Shown here piece by piece: positions 53,783 to 63,347 of a stretch of 64,000 nucleotides of DNA. The notes beneath the pieces were generated by a model. That model was not told the DNA's origin. It did no database searches and saw only the letters and a program-made list of their open reading frames with translations. Numbering within the stretch: the stretch's first letter is position 1; the number at the start of each line of letters is the position of its first letter. The position numbers were made by a program, and so were the translations under genes. The stretch is from Deinococcus sp. AB2017081. GTDB lineage: Bacteria; Deinococcota; Deinococci; Deinococcales; Deinococcaceae. The stretch covers positions 482,501 through 546,500 of the forward strand of contig NZ_CP140098.1 of NCBI RefSeq assembly GCF_034440735.1. The letters run 5' to 3'.

Positions 53783-54120
53783 CCCGTCACCTCCACCCGG
53801 TCGTCCCGTGAAATCCCGTCGCTGATGACGAGGAACTCCACGTCCGCCCCGCTCTCGTTCCGGGCCTGGTGCACCTGCCCCGGCTGGACTTCCAGACCGC
53901 TTCCGGCCGGGATGACCTGCGCCGCGCCGTCCACGTCGAGCGTCAACTCGCCGCGCAGCACGTAGAAGAACTGCCGCACCCGCGAGTGCTGATGCCGGAC
54001 TTCCTGCGTGCCCGTGGGCATCCGCTCCTGAATGACATTCAGGCCCGGCGTGTCCACGAGCTTCCAGCCGTCACAGACGTCAGCCCAGATGTAATGGGGG
54101 GAGGTGGCGGGGGAGATCAT
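53779..54120 (-). CDS. Cupin domain protein inside the suf operon
   Basis: A 113-residue single cupin: 'RHQHSRVRQFFYVLRGELTLDVDG' holds the metal-binding His residues and 'GLEVQPGQVHQARNES' the second motif. Start ATG 54120 overlaps the stop of the preceding small gene (ATGA). Function unknown. Confidence 0.8.
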   Translation of the reverse strand: MISPATSPHYIWADVCDGWKLVDTPGLNVIQERMPTGTQEVRHQHSRVRQFFYVLRGELTLDVDGAAQVIPAGSGLEVQPGQVHQARNESGADVEFLVISDGISRDDRVEVTG

Positions 54121-54464
54121 AGATTCGCCATCTTCTCTAGATGCTGTTGCATCGCCTGTGCTTCTCCCGCAATCCGGCCAAACGGGTTCGAGCCCCATCT
54201 TTGCCGGAAGGAATTGGCGTACTCGAATGCAGCTTGGTAAATCGGGTCTCCAGTTATGGATGGATGTTCAGGAGTCCGGTTCGCCTCAAAATCTGCAAAC
54301 GCAATCGGCGTCAGGATGCATGATCGTAAAGCTACGGATCTCGGAAAGCGGCTCATCTCTGGAGTCCGCACCAGCGAATCAATATCGTTGTCGATATAGT
54401 CAATAATGCAGGCGGCAGCGGCCTTGACGGCTTGATCCAGCATCGCTTTATCCGAGTCCTTCAC
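54117..54464 (-). CDS. Hypothetical protein inside the suf operon
   Basis: A 115-residue helical protein ('MLDQAVKAAAACIIDYIDNDIDSLVR', 'YQAAFEYANSFRQRWG'). No family recognised. It starts 8 nt after the sufB stop and is visibly AT-richer than its neighbours, suggesting recent acquisition. Coupled to the cupin by ATGA. Confidence 0.65.
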   Translation of the reverse strand: MKDSDKAMLDQAVKAAAACIIDYIDNDIDSLVRTPEMSRFPRSVALRSCILTPIAFADFEANRTPEHPSITGDPIYQAAFEYANSFRQRWGSNPFGRIAGEAQAMQQHLEKMANL

Positions 54465-54471
54465 TCTTACC

Positions 54472-55878
<1,407 letters not shown>

Positions 55879-55989
55879 GTGGGGCTCCTTCGGAGTGCAG
55901 AGGGCTCAGGGCAGAGTGCAGGGGGCCATGCGGGCGGTCGCTTCAGCTTCGGGCTGCGCTCTGCCCTCTGCTCTCGGCCCTCTGCGTGG

Positions 55990-56760
<771 letters not shown>

Positions 56761-56813
56761 GGGTCTCCTTGGCACGCCCGGGGCGGGTGTGGGGGGTGGG
56801 TCGTGCGGGGTGG

Positions 56814-56837
56814 GGAATCCTTCTTGAGAATGATTCC
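56814..56837 (-). promoter_or_regulatory. Imperfect palindrome (Fur-box-like) in the suf leader
   Basis: GGAATC-C-TTCT-TG-AGAA-T-GATTCC, 20 of 24 bases self-complementary. Overlapping it, TGAGAAT-G-ATTCCTA (56825-56839) resembles the Fur 7-1-7 box (TGATAATnATTATCA) with 11 of 14 arm matches. Possible iron control of suf, or an mRNA hairpin. Confidence 0.45.
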
Positions 56838-56850
56838 TACTTGCCCTGCC

Positions 56851-56880
56851 ATTTTACTCGCCGGCAGGGTTCAAAGTCGA
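56851..56880 (-). promoter_or_regulatory. Candidate suf promoter
   Basis: On the complement, TCGACT (-35) and TAAAAT (-10) are separated by 18 nt. The expected start of transcription leaves a leader of ~85 nt before sufC that contains the palindrome at 56814..56837. Confidence 0.5.
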
Positions 56881-56995
56881 GTGGTTTACTGCGGATTCTG
56901 GATGCTGTGCTGCACATCACCTGATCGGAAGGTGACGGCCACATGAGGTCGCTCCACGTGTCTTTCACGCTTGCCACCTTGCGGCGTGTTACTTC

Positions 56996-57664
56996 GTGTA
57001 TGTGAATGTCCTCGACCTGATTCGCGCTGCCGGGCCGCTGCTGTGGGTGCTGCTGCTGCTGTCCGTGTATGTCGTCTACCTGGTCGCCGTCCGCGCCCAG
57101 GTGCTCTCGCGGCTCGGTCGGGACGCCGGCGCCCTGATCGAGCGTGCCCGCGCCGTCACCGCCGAGAGTGGCCCGGCGGCGGCCCTGGCCGAGATCGATC
57201 GCGCCGCTCACCCCAGTCCGGCCGTGAGCGTGCTGCGGGCCGGCCTGAGCCGCGCCGACCGGGGTGTGGACGCCGCCACCAGCGCCATGCAGGGGGCCCT
57301 GATCGTCGAGGAAGACCGCCTGTACACCGGCCTGAGCGCGCTGGGCACCGCCGCGCAGGTCGCGCCGCTGCTGGGCCTGCTGGGCACCGTGATCGGTATG
57401 GTGCGCTCATTCCTGGTGTTCAGCCAGACGACCGCGCCCACGCCCGAGCAGCTGGCCACCGGGATCAGCGAGGCGCTGATCAACACGGCGGGCGGCCTGA
57501 TCGTGGCCATCGTGGCGTACGTGGCGCGTGGGGCGCTGCGGGCCCGCGCCGACCGGATCGCCACGCAGGCCGAGCGTGTGCGTGAGGAGCTGCCCGGCTG
57601 GCTGCGCCGCCCCGAGGTCTCGCTGAGCTTCGACGACATGCTGCCCGGGGGGGTTCGGCGGTGA
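56996..57664 (+). CDS. MotA/TolQ/ExbB proton channel family protein
   Basis: A 222-residue inner-membrane protein with one N-terminal helix (~14-33) and two C-terminal helices with the family signature 'LGTAAQVAPLLGLLGTVIGMVRSF' (~113-136) and 'ISEALINTAGGLIVAIVAYVA' (~155-175). With the downstream ExbD-like protein it would form a proton-driven motor. GTG start; a GTG two codons on is possible. First of four coupled genes. Confidence 0.88.
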   Translation: MYVNVLDLIRAAGPLLWVLLLLSVYVVYLVAVRAQVLSRLGRDAGALIERARAVTAESGPAAALAEIDRAAHPSPAVSVLRAGLSRADRGVDAATSAMQGALIVEEDRLYTGLSALGTAAQVAPLLGLLGTVIGMVRSFLVFSQTTAPTPEQLATGISEALINTAGGLIVAIVAYVARGALRARADRIATQAERVREELPGWLRRPEVSLSFDDMLPGGVRR

Positions 57665-58062
57665 GGGCCCGTGCGCGCGGCGGGGACACCGTGACCTTCG
57701 ACTTCGCGCCCATGGTGGACGTGGTGCTGCTGCTGCTGATCTTCTTCTTCCTGACCAGCAGCCTCGCTCCACGCGACCGCGCGGTGCCACTCACGCTGCC
57801 GGGCGCGAGTACCAGCGTGCAGCAGACGACCTCGTTGCCGGTGGTCAGTGTGGACAGCGCCGGGAAGGTGTTCCTGAACGGCCAGTCCACCACCCTGGAC
57901 GCGCTGGCCGGACAGCTGCGCCCCCTGCTGGGCGCCTCGGACGGCGTGGTGGGCCTGAAGGCCGACGAGCAGGGCCAGTACGGAGCAGTCGTGGGCGTCA
58001 TGGATGAGATCCGCAAGGCCGGCGGGCAGAAGCTCGCCCTGGGGACGAGGGCCGCGCCGTGA
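57661..58062 (+). CDS. ExbD/TolR family biopolymer transport protein
   Basis: A 133-residue protein with one membrane helix carrying the essential Asp in 'DFAPMVDVVLLLLIFFFLTSSL', then a periplasmic domain (~50-133, 'VVSVDSAGKVFLNGQ'). GTG start overlaps the upstream stop (GTGA) and its stop overlaps the next GTG (GTGA). Partner of the ExbB-like protein. Confidence 0.9.
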   Translation: MRARARGGDTVTFDFAPMVDVVLLLLIFFFLTSSLAPRDRAVPLTLPGASTSVQQTTSLPVVSVDSAGKVFLNGQSTTLDALAGQLRPLLGASDGVVGLKADEQGQYGAVVGVMDEIRKAGGQKLALGTRAAP

Positions 58063-60044
58063 CCAGCCAGCCGCTTCCAGGTACTCCGTCCGGCCCCGAG
58101 CGCCCCAAGCGCCCGGCCAGCCCGGCCGAGGTGCGCGAACGCCGCCGGGCCACGCTGGCGACCGTCGCGGTGCATGTGGCGCTGCTGGGCGGCCTGCTGC
58201 TGTTCCTGGAGAACGTGACGGTGCCTCCACCGTCCTCCCGGCCACTGGAGGTCGTCCCTCTTGCGCCGGCGCAGACCACGGCCCCACCGGCCACGGCGAC
58301 GCCCCGGGTCGTGATCCCGCCGAACAAGTTCCCGGATGTGCCGGTGCCCGAGCCAATTCCAGAGGAGACCATCGTGCCGGAGGTCGAGGCCACTCCGGCG
58401 CCCCGCCCGGTGGTGCCCGACACGCCGATCCGGCCTGTGCCAGCGACACCGGTGAGGCCGGCCCCCCCGGCCCAGCCCTCCTCGGCGGCGGCCGGAGGTG
58501 CGGCCACGCCCGCCCAGACACCGGCTCCGGCGGCGGCTCCCCGGTCGCCCGCCCGCAGTGCGGCGGCCCCGGCTCCCTCGCGCACTCCCGCGCCCGCACA
58601 GGCGGCCCGCCCGTCGGGAACCGCCCGTCAGAGTCCGGCCCCGGTGACACGGCCCGAGCGGCCCACGGCCACCACCGCACCGACCGTCCGTCCGGCCACG
58701 CCGACACCGGCAACCCGGACGGCTCCGGCACAGGCCACGCGACCCACCCAGACGACCCGGGCAGCGCAGACGACCCGGCCGGCGCAGACACGGACACAGC
58801 CTGCCCAGACACCGCCCGCGCCGACCCGCCCCACGCAGCCGGCCCAGCCCGCGCAGACCGTCTCGCCGGCCCCGGTCACGCGGGCACAGCCCACGGTTCG
58901 CCCGGCCACGCCGGCCGCCACGTCGCCGCAGCGCAGCGCGGGTTCGTCCACGCCAGCGCCGGTGGCCTCGGCTCCCGCCGTCCGTCCGGCGCCCCCCGCT
59001 CCGGCGACGAGCACGTCGGTTCCCCGGCAGACACCGGCGGCCGCCGCTCCGGTGGCGACTGCGCCCGTCACGTCCCGCCCCTCCGTCACGCCGACGGCTC
59101 CGGCACCCCCGACCACGCCGGTGAGTCCGGTCGCGGCGGCTCCCGCCGAACTCAGCCCGACCGCGCCCCGCACCGCAGTTCCCCAGGGCGGGGAGGGCTC
59201 CGCGGCTCCGGTCGCCCCAGTGGCGTCACGGACGACCCCGGCGGGCGGGCAGGACGCGTCGGCTCCGGCCGCACCGGTGCAGGCGCGGGGTGGGGGGGCC
59301 TCTCCGGCGGCCCCCGTGGCAGCGCGGCCGTCTGCTCCAGTGGCGTCGGCACCCGCCGCCGCGCCGGTCACCGCGCCGGCCCGTCCGTCCGGCAGCACTG
59401 CTCCGGCCGCGCCGGTCGCCACCCCTTCCGGTGGCGGGACGTCGGGAGCAGGCAGCGGGGGCGACGGCGGTGCGGGGGCCGCGCCAGCGGCCCGTGGAGC
59501 AGGAAACGGCTCGGGCGGCACTGGCTCCCCGGCGGGTGCCGGGGGTGGCAGCGGGGGCGGCGGTGCGGCCCCGGCCGGCACGGGCGGCGGTGCGGGTGCC
59601 GGCACGGGCGGCGGCGGAACTGGCGGCGCAGGTGGGGCCGGTGTCGGGGCCCGTGGTGGGGCCGGCGGGGCCGGGGTATCGGCCTCGGCGGGCAAGCCGC
59701 TGTCGTGCACGGTCGTGATCGACGTGCGCGGCCTGGGCAGCTTCCAGCGGGACATGACCAGCGCCGTCTACGACGACCAGGGCCGTAAGGTCTGGCCGGA
59801 CGCGGCCCTGATCGCCGGTGTGAGCAACGACCTCGTGCAGGAGGGCAACCTGCACACCTACATCACCTCCGAATCTCAGATCGCGGCCTTCCCGGAGGTC
59901 ACGCGGATCAGGGCGGCCCGCATCCGGCCCAACGCGCTGGCCCCGCAGTCGAACGTCTACACCGACGTGGCCCTCAATATCGCGGGCACGGCCCTGTTCC
60001 GCTCGGCCGGTCAGGCCTGCCGCGTCGTGTACCTCAAGGACTGA
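58059..60044 (+). CDS. TonB/TolA-like protein with very long Pro/Ala/Gly-rich stalk
   Basis: A 661-residue protein built like TonB or TolA: short cytoplasmic basic part (~1-30), one membrane anchor (~31-48, 'ATLATVAVHVALLGGLLLFL'), a stalk of ~490 residues (Pro/Ala/Thr-rich ~55-425, then Gly-rich ~440-545), and a folded C-terminal domain (~546-661) with 'CTVVIDVRGLGSFQRDMTSAVYDDQGRKVWPD' and two Cys. That domain is not a TonB or TolA C-terminal fold I recognise; 'VIDVRGLG' recalls a phrase in some secreted LPP20-like proteins. Coupled to the ExbD gene by GTGA. Inferred to carry energy across the thick wall. Confidence 0.75.
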   Translation: MTSQPLPGTPSGPERPKRPASPAEVRERRRATLATVAVHVALLGGLLLFLENVTVPPPSSRPLEVVPLAPAQTTAPPATATPRVVIPPNKFPDVPVPEPIPEETIVPEVEATPAPRPVVPDTPIRPVPATPVRPAPPAQPSSAAAGGAATPAQTPAPAAAPRSPARSAAAPAPSRTPAPAQAARPSGTARQSPAPVTRPERPTATTAPTVRPATPTPATRTAPAQATRPTQTTRAAQTTRPAQTRTQPAQTPPAPTRPTQPAQPAQTVSPAPVTRAQPTVRPATPAATSPQRSAGSSTPAPVASAPAVRPAPPAPATSTSVPRQTPAAAAPVATAPVTSRPSVTPTAPAPPTTPVSPVAAAPAELSPTAPRTAVPQGGEGSAAPVAPVASRTTPAGGQDASAPAAPVQARGGGASPAAPVAARPSAPVASAPAAAPVTAPARPSGSTAPAAPVATPSGGGTSGAGSGGDGGAGAAPAARGAGNGSGGTGSPAGAGGGSGGGGAAPAGTGGGAGAGTGGGGTGGAGGAGVGARGGAGGAGVSASAGKPLSCTVVIDVRGLGSFQRDMTSAVYDDQGRKVWPDAALIAGVSNDLVQEGNLHTYITSESQIAAFPEVTRIRAARIRPNALAPQSNVYTDVALNIAGTALFRSAGQACRVVYLKD

Positions 60045-60075
60045 CCGTCCCCCTTTCCCTCAGGAGACCCTCTGC

Positions 60076-60789
60076 ATGCGCCATCCCACGTCCGTTTCTG
60101 CCCTGTCCGTCGCCCTGCTGGGCGTGCTCGCCCTGTCCGCCCCGGCCCTCGCGTGGGTGCCGAAGCTGGAGGACACCACCGCGAAGAACGTCATTGACGG
60201 CGTGTATGCCCGTCGTGACGCGGTGACGACCTTCCTGACCGTCGACCTGAATGTCAAGGACGGGGCCTTCGTGTCCGGTCCGACCGCCGTGACCGCCTTC
60301 GACGGCGGGGCCACCTGCGTGAGCGACTGGCTGACCGCCCCCCAGGATCCGAAACAGGGCAGCCGGCCACTGACCATCACCCTGAGCGGGCAGGCCGATG
60401 AACTGGCGTTCCAGGCACAGCAGGCCCGCAACAACTTCCAGAACCTGAGCGTGCAGGACGCCCTGGGCGCCGACCTGAGCAAGGGCCGGCTGGCCGACGG
60501 CGAACTGCGCGTGGACATCGCCGTGTCCGGCCTGCCCAACCAGCAGGCGAGGGGCGCGTATCTGGTACGTCTGAAGGGCACCGACGGCAAGCTGATCGCA
60601 CCGGAACGCACGTCGTACGTGAACGACTTCAAGCAGGTGGGCGACACCTGGAGCGGTACCCTGGTGTACTACTTCCAGCCGCTCAAGGCAGGCATCGGCG
60701 CGAGCGACAGAACCGAACTGCTGCTGCGAACCGAGGCCGACACGGCCTGTGCCTACAGCGTGCCGGTCGACCTGGGCGCGTTCCAGTGA
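60076..60789 (+). CDS. Secreted protein downstream of the TonB-like system
   Basis: A 237-residue protein with a signal peptide ('SVSALSVALLGVLALSAPALAW', cleavage after ~26) and a beta-rich body ('AVTTFLTVDLNVKDGAFV', 'SGTLVYYFQPLKAG') with two Cys (~77 and ~229). AGGAG lies upstream of the ATG, 31 nt after the TonB-like gene, so it is the last gene of the cassette. Likely an extracytoplasmic partner; no family recognised. Confidence 0.75.
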   Translation: MRHPTSVSALSVALLGVLALSAPALAWVPKLEDTTAKNVIDGVYARRDAVTTFLTVDLNVKDGAFVSGPTAVTAFDGGATCVSDWLTAPQDPKQGSRPLTITLSGQADELAFQAQQARNNFQNLSVQDALGADLSKGRLADGELRVDIAVSGLPNQQARGAYLVRLKGTDGKLIAPERTSYVNDFKQVGDTWSGTLVYYFQPLKAGIGASDRTELLLRTEADTACAYSVPVDLGAFQ

Positions 60790-60983
60790 TCGGCCCGGGC
60801 CTGGCCTCGTCAGTGTGAAGAAACGCTGTTGGGGCCGGCACCGGGCGGGATGGTACAAGGTCAGGATGGTGGCGCGGTGAACGCGGGTGACGGCGGTTGG
60901 CAGAGCTGGGACGGACAGGCCGGCGCCAGTTCCTGTCCCGCCGGTCTGAACCTGCGGGGCGGCGCCGTTCCCTGGAGGCCCGC

Positions 60984-62156
60984 GTGACCACGCGCAGGCG
61001 GGCCTCGGCCCCGGCTGCACGGCTTCCGGTCAGCGCCGTGCAGAGCGCCCTGGACGCCGTGGAGGACATCATCGCCATTGTGGACGGCCAGGGCGTGATC
61101 GTGATGGTCAATGACCCGTGGCTGCGGTTCATGACCGCGAATGGCGGCACCGAGGCCACCTGCGCCACCGGCAGCAACTATCTGGACGTGTGCGACAGCA
61201 CCCAGGGGCCGTGCGCCGACGAGGGGCCGCTGGTGGCCGAGGGCATGCGGGCAGTGCTGGGCGGCCATGCCGACCGCTTCGAGGCCGAGTATCCATGCCA
61301 CAGCGCCACCGAGGAACGCTGGTTCCGGATCACCATCACGCCCTTCGCGGACGGGGCAGCGCGGTACGCCACGGTGCTCCACCGCGACATCACCGAGCGC
61401 AAGCACGCCGAGATCCGGGAGTCCGACATGGACACGGAGGTGGCCCACGAGGTGCGCGTGCGTACCCAGGCCCTGCGCACCGAGCGCGATGAACTGGACT
61501 CCTTCGTGGGGGCCGTGTCGCACGATCTGCGCACGCCGGTGCGGCATATCCGCAGCTACATGCAGCTGCTGCTCGGCCGGGCCGAGGCCCGCCTGACCCC
61601 CGACGACCGGCGGCTGATCGAGGTGGTCGACGGCGCGGCCGGTCGTCTGGACGGCATGATCAACGAGCTGCTGGGCCTGGCCCGCGTGTCGCAGACTGCC
61701 CTGCAGTTTCAGGACGTGAATCTGGCCCAGGTCGTGCTGCGCGCGTGGGCGAACCTGAATCCCGAGACCCAGGGCCGCGAGATCGAGTGGGTGGCGCACG
61801 ACCTGCCCGTCGTCCACGGTGACCCGGATCTGCTGCGGCTGGCCTTCGAGAATCTGCTCGGGAACGCCATCAAGTACACCAGCGGCCGGGAGCGCGCCAA
61901 GATCGAGGTCGGATCGAGCAGCAGCGGCGGCGAGTGGATCGTGTTCGTGCAGGACGACGGCGTGGGCTTCGATCCCGCGTACACCCACCGGCTGTTCGGG
62001 GCCTTCCAGCGCCTGCACAGCGACCGCGATTTCCAGGGGGTCGGTATGGGTCTGGCGAACGTGAAGCGGATCGTCGAGCGGCACGGCGGACGGGTGTGGG
62101 CCACGGGCCATCCCGGCGACGGCGCGACCTTCTACGTGGCCTTCCCGAAACCCTGA
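60984..62156 (+). CDS. PAS-domain sensor histidine kinase
   Basis: A 390-residue soluble kinase: PAS domain (~20-135) of the type with 'GSNYLDVCDSTQGP' and 'EYPCHSATEERWFRITITPF', HisKA with His179 in 'AVSHDLRTPVRHIRSYMQ', and a HATPase domain with 'DLLRLAFENLLGNAIKYTS' (N box), 'VQDDGVGFDP' (G1) and 'GVGMGLANVKRIVERHGG' (G2). No membrane helix, so it senses an internal cue. No response regulator is adjacent. GTG 60984 is chosen because GGAGG lies upstream; an in-frame TTG at 60897 adds an unconserved Arg-rich stretch. Confidence 0.9.
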   Translation: MTTRRRASAPAARLPVSAVQSALDAVEDIIAIVDGQGVIVMVNDPWLRFMTANGGTEATCATGSNYLDVCDSTQGPCADEGPLVAEGMRAVLGGHADRFEAEYPCHSATEERWFRITITPFADGAARYATVLHRDITERKHAEIRESDMDTEVAHEVRVRTQALRTERDELDSFVGAVSHDLRTPVRHIRSYMQLLLGRAEARLTPDDRRLIEVVDGAAGRLDGMINELLGLARVSQTALQFQDVNLAQVVLRAWANLNPETQGREIEWVAHDLPVVHGDPDLLRLAFENLLGNAIKYTSGRERAKIEVGSSSSGGEWIVFVQDDGVGFDPAYTHRLFGAFQRLHSDRDFQGVGMGLANVKRIVERHGGRVWATGHPGDGATFYVAFPKP

Positions 62157-62200
62157 GCTGAGCCGGCTGCGTGACCGGGCCCTCCGGTAGAATGCGGGGC

Positions 62201-62977
62201 GTGCCCGCCTTTCCCCTCCTGGCCGTGGATATCGGCAACACCAGCACCGTGCTGGGTCTCGCGGACGAGACACTGAACCTGACCCACACGTGGCGCATCC
62301 GCACCAACCGCGACGTGCTGCCGGACGACCTGGCGCTCCAGCTGCACGGTCTGTTCGGGCTGGCCGGAGCGCAGGTGCCCAGGAGCGCGATCCTGAGCAG
62401 CGTCGCCCCGCCTGTGGGCGAGAACTACCAGCTGGCGCTGCGGCGGCATTTCATGGTCGAGGCCTTCAGCGTGGCGGCGATCAATCTGCCGGACGTGTCG
62501 GTGGAACTCGACCAGCCCGATGCCGTGGGCGCTGACCGGCTGTGCAACCTGTTCGGCGCCGAGAAGTACATGGACGGGCATGACTACGTGGTCGTCGTGG
62601 ATTTCGGCACCAGCACGAACTTCGATGTGATCGGCCGCGGCCGGCGCTTCCTGGGCGGTGTGCTCGCCACCGGGGCACAGGTCAGCGCCGACGCGCTGTT
62701 CGCCCGCGCCGCGAAACTGCCGCGAATCACGCTGGCCGCGCCGCAGTCCGCCATCGGGAAGAACACCGTGCATGCCCTGCAGTCGGGGCTGGTGTACGGC
62801 TACGCCGAGATGGTGGACGGCCTGCTGCGCCGCATCCGCGCCGAGCTGCCCACTCCCGCCGTGGCCGTCGCCACCGGGGGCTTCGCGCGCACCATCGAGG
62901 GCATCTGCCGCGAGATCGACCACTACGACGAGACGCTGACCCTGCGCGGCCTCGTGGAACTGTGGGCGAGCCGGTGA
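62201..62977 (+). CDS. coaX: Type III pantothenate kinase
   Basis: Phosphorylates pantothenate, first step of CoA synthesis. 258 residues of the ASKHA fold: 'LLAVDIGNTSTVLGL' (phosphate motif, catalytic Asp), 'ADRLCNLFGAEKYM', 'VVVVDFGTSTNFDVI' and 'VAVATGGFARTI'. GTG start with TAGAAT (62188-62193) exactly 7 nt upstream, leaderless type. Its stop overlaps the start of the next small gene (GTGA). Confidence 0.95.
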   Translation: MPAFPLLAVDIGNTSTVLGLADETLNLTHTWRIRTNRDVLPDDLALQLHGLFGLAGAQVPRSAILSSVAPPVGENYQLALRRHFMVEAFSVAAINLPDVSVELDQPDAVGADRLCNLFGAEKYMDGHDYVVVVDFGTSTNFDVIGRGRRFLGGVLATGAQVSADALFARAAKLPRITLAAPQSAIGKNTVHALQSGLVYGYAEMVDGLLRRIRAELPTPAVAVATGGFARTIEGICREIDHYDETLTLRGLVELWASR

Positions 62978-63309
62978 AATGGTGGACGGAAGACCACCTC
63001 AAGCAACTCGGACAACTTCAGGGCTCTGTACGGGCTGGCACTGCTCGTCCTCCATTCCAGTGTCCAGGTTGCGCTGCCTTCGACGTTCATCTGTATTGGA
63101 ACCTTGACGGTGATGAACGACGCAGGGGTGGAAGCTGGATATGGTGCGGAACCTGCGACAACTACGTGCATGGACGGGGCATCGTCCCGGACTGGTGGCA
63201 AAACGTTCCAAGAATCCGCACCGAACATCTCGGCTCCGTTCCAGCCTCCCTTCTCGGAAAGGCGTCGCTCATCGACGACCATATCCGTGGGTTGATCGGT
63301 GGGGATTGA
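62974..63309 (+). CDS. Zinc-ribbon-like hypothetical protein coupled to coaX
   Basis: A 111-residue protein with two Cys-x-x-Cys pairs, 'FQCPGCAAF' and 'IWCGTCDNY', that probably bind zinc, and several Trp residues. It starts at GTG 62974 inside a GTGA overlap with the coaX stop. It is visibly AT-richer than coaX, so it may be a recent insertion. Function unknown. Confidence 0.72.
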   Translation: MKWWTEDHLKQLGQLQGSVRAGTARPPFQCPGCAAFDVHLYWNLDGDERRRGGSWIWCGTCDNYVHGRGIVPDWWQNVPRIRTEHLGSVPASLLGKASLIDDHIRGLIGGD

Positions 63310-63347
63310 CCAGAAGGTTCTCTGTCGTGCTGTTCTACTGTGACCGG

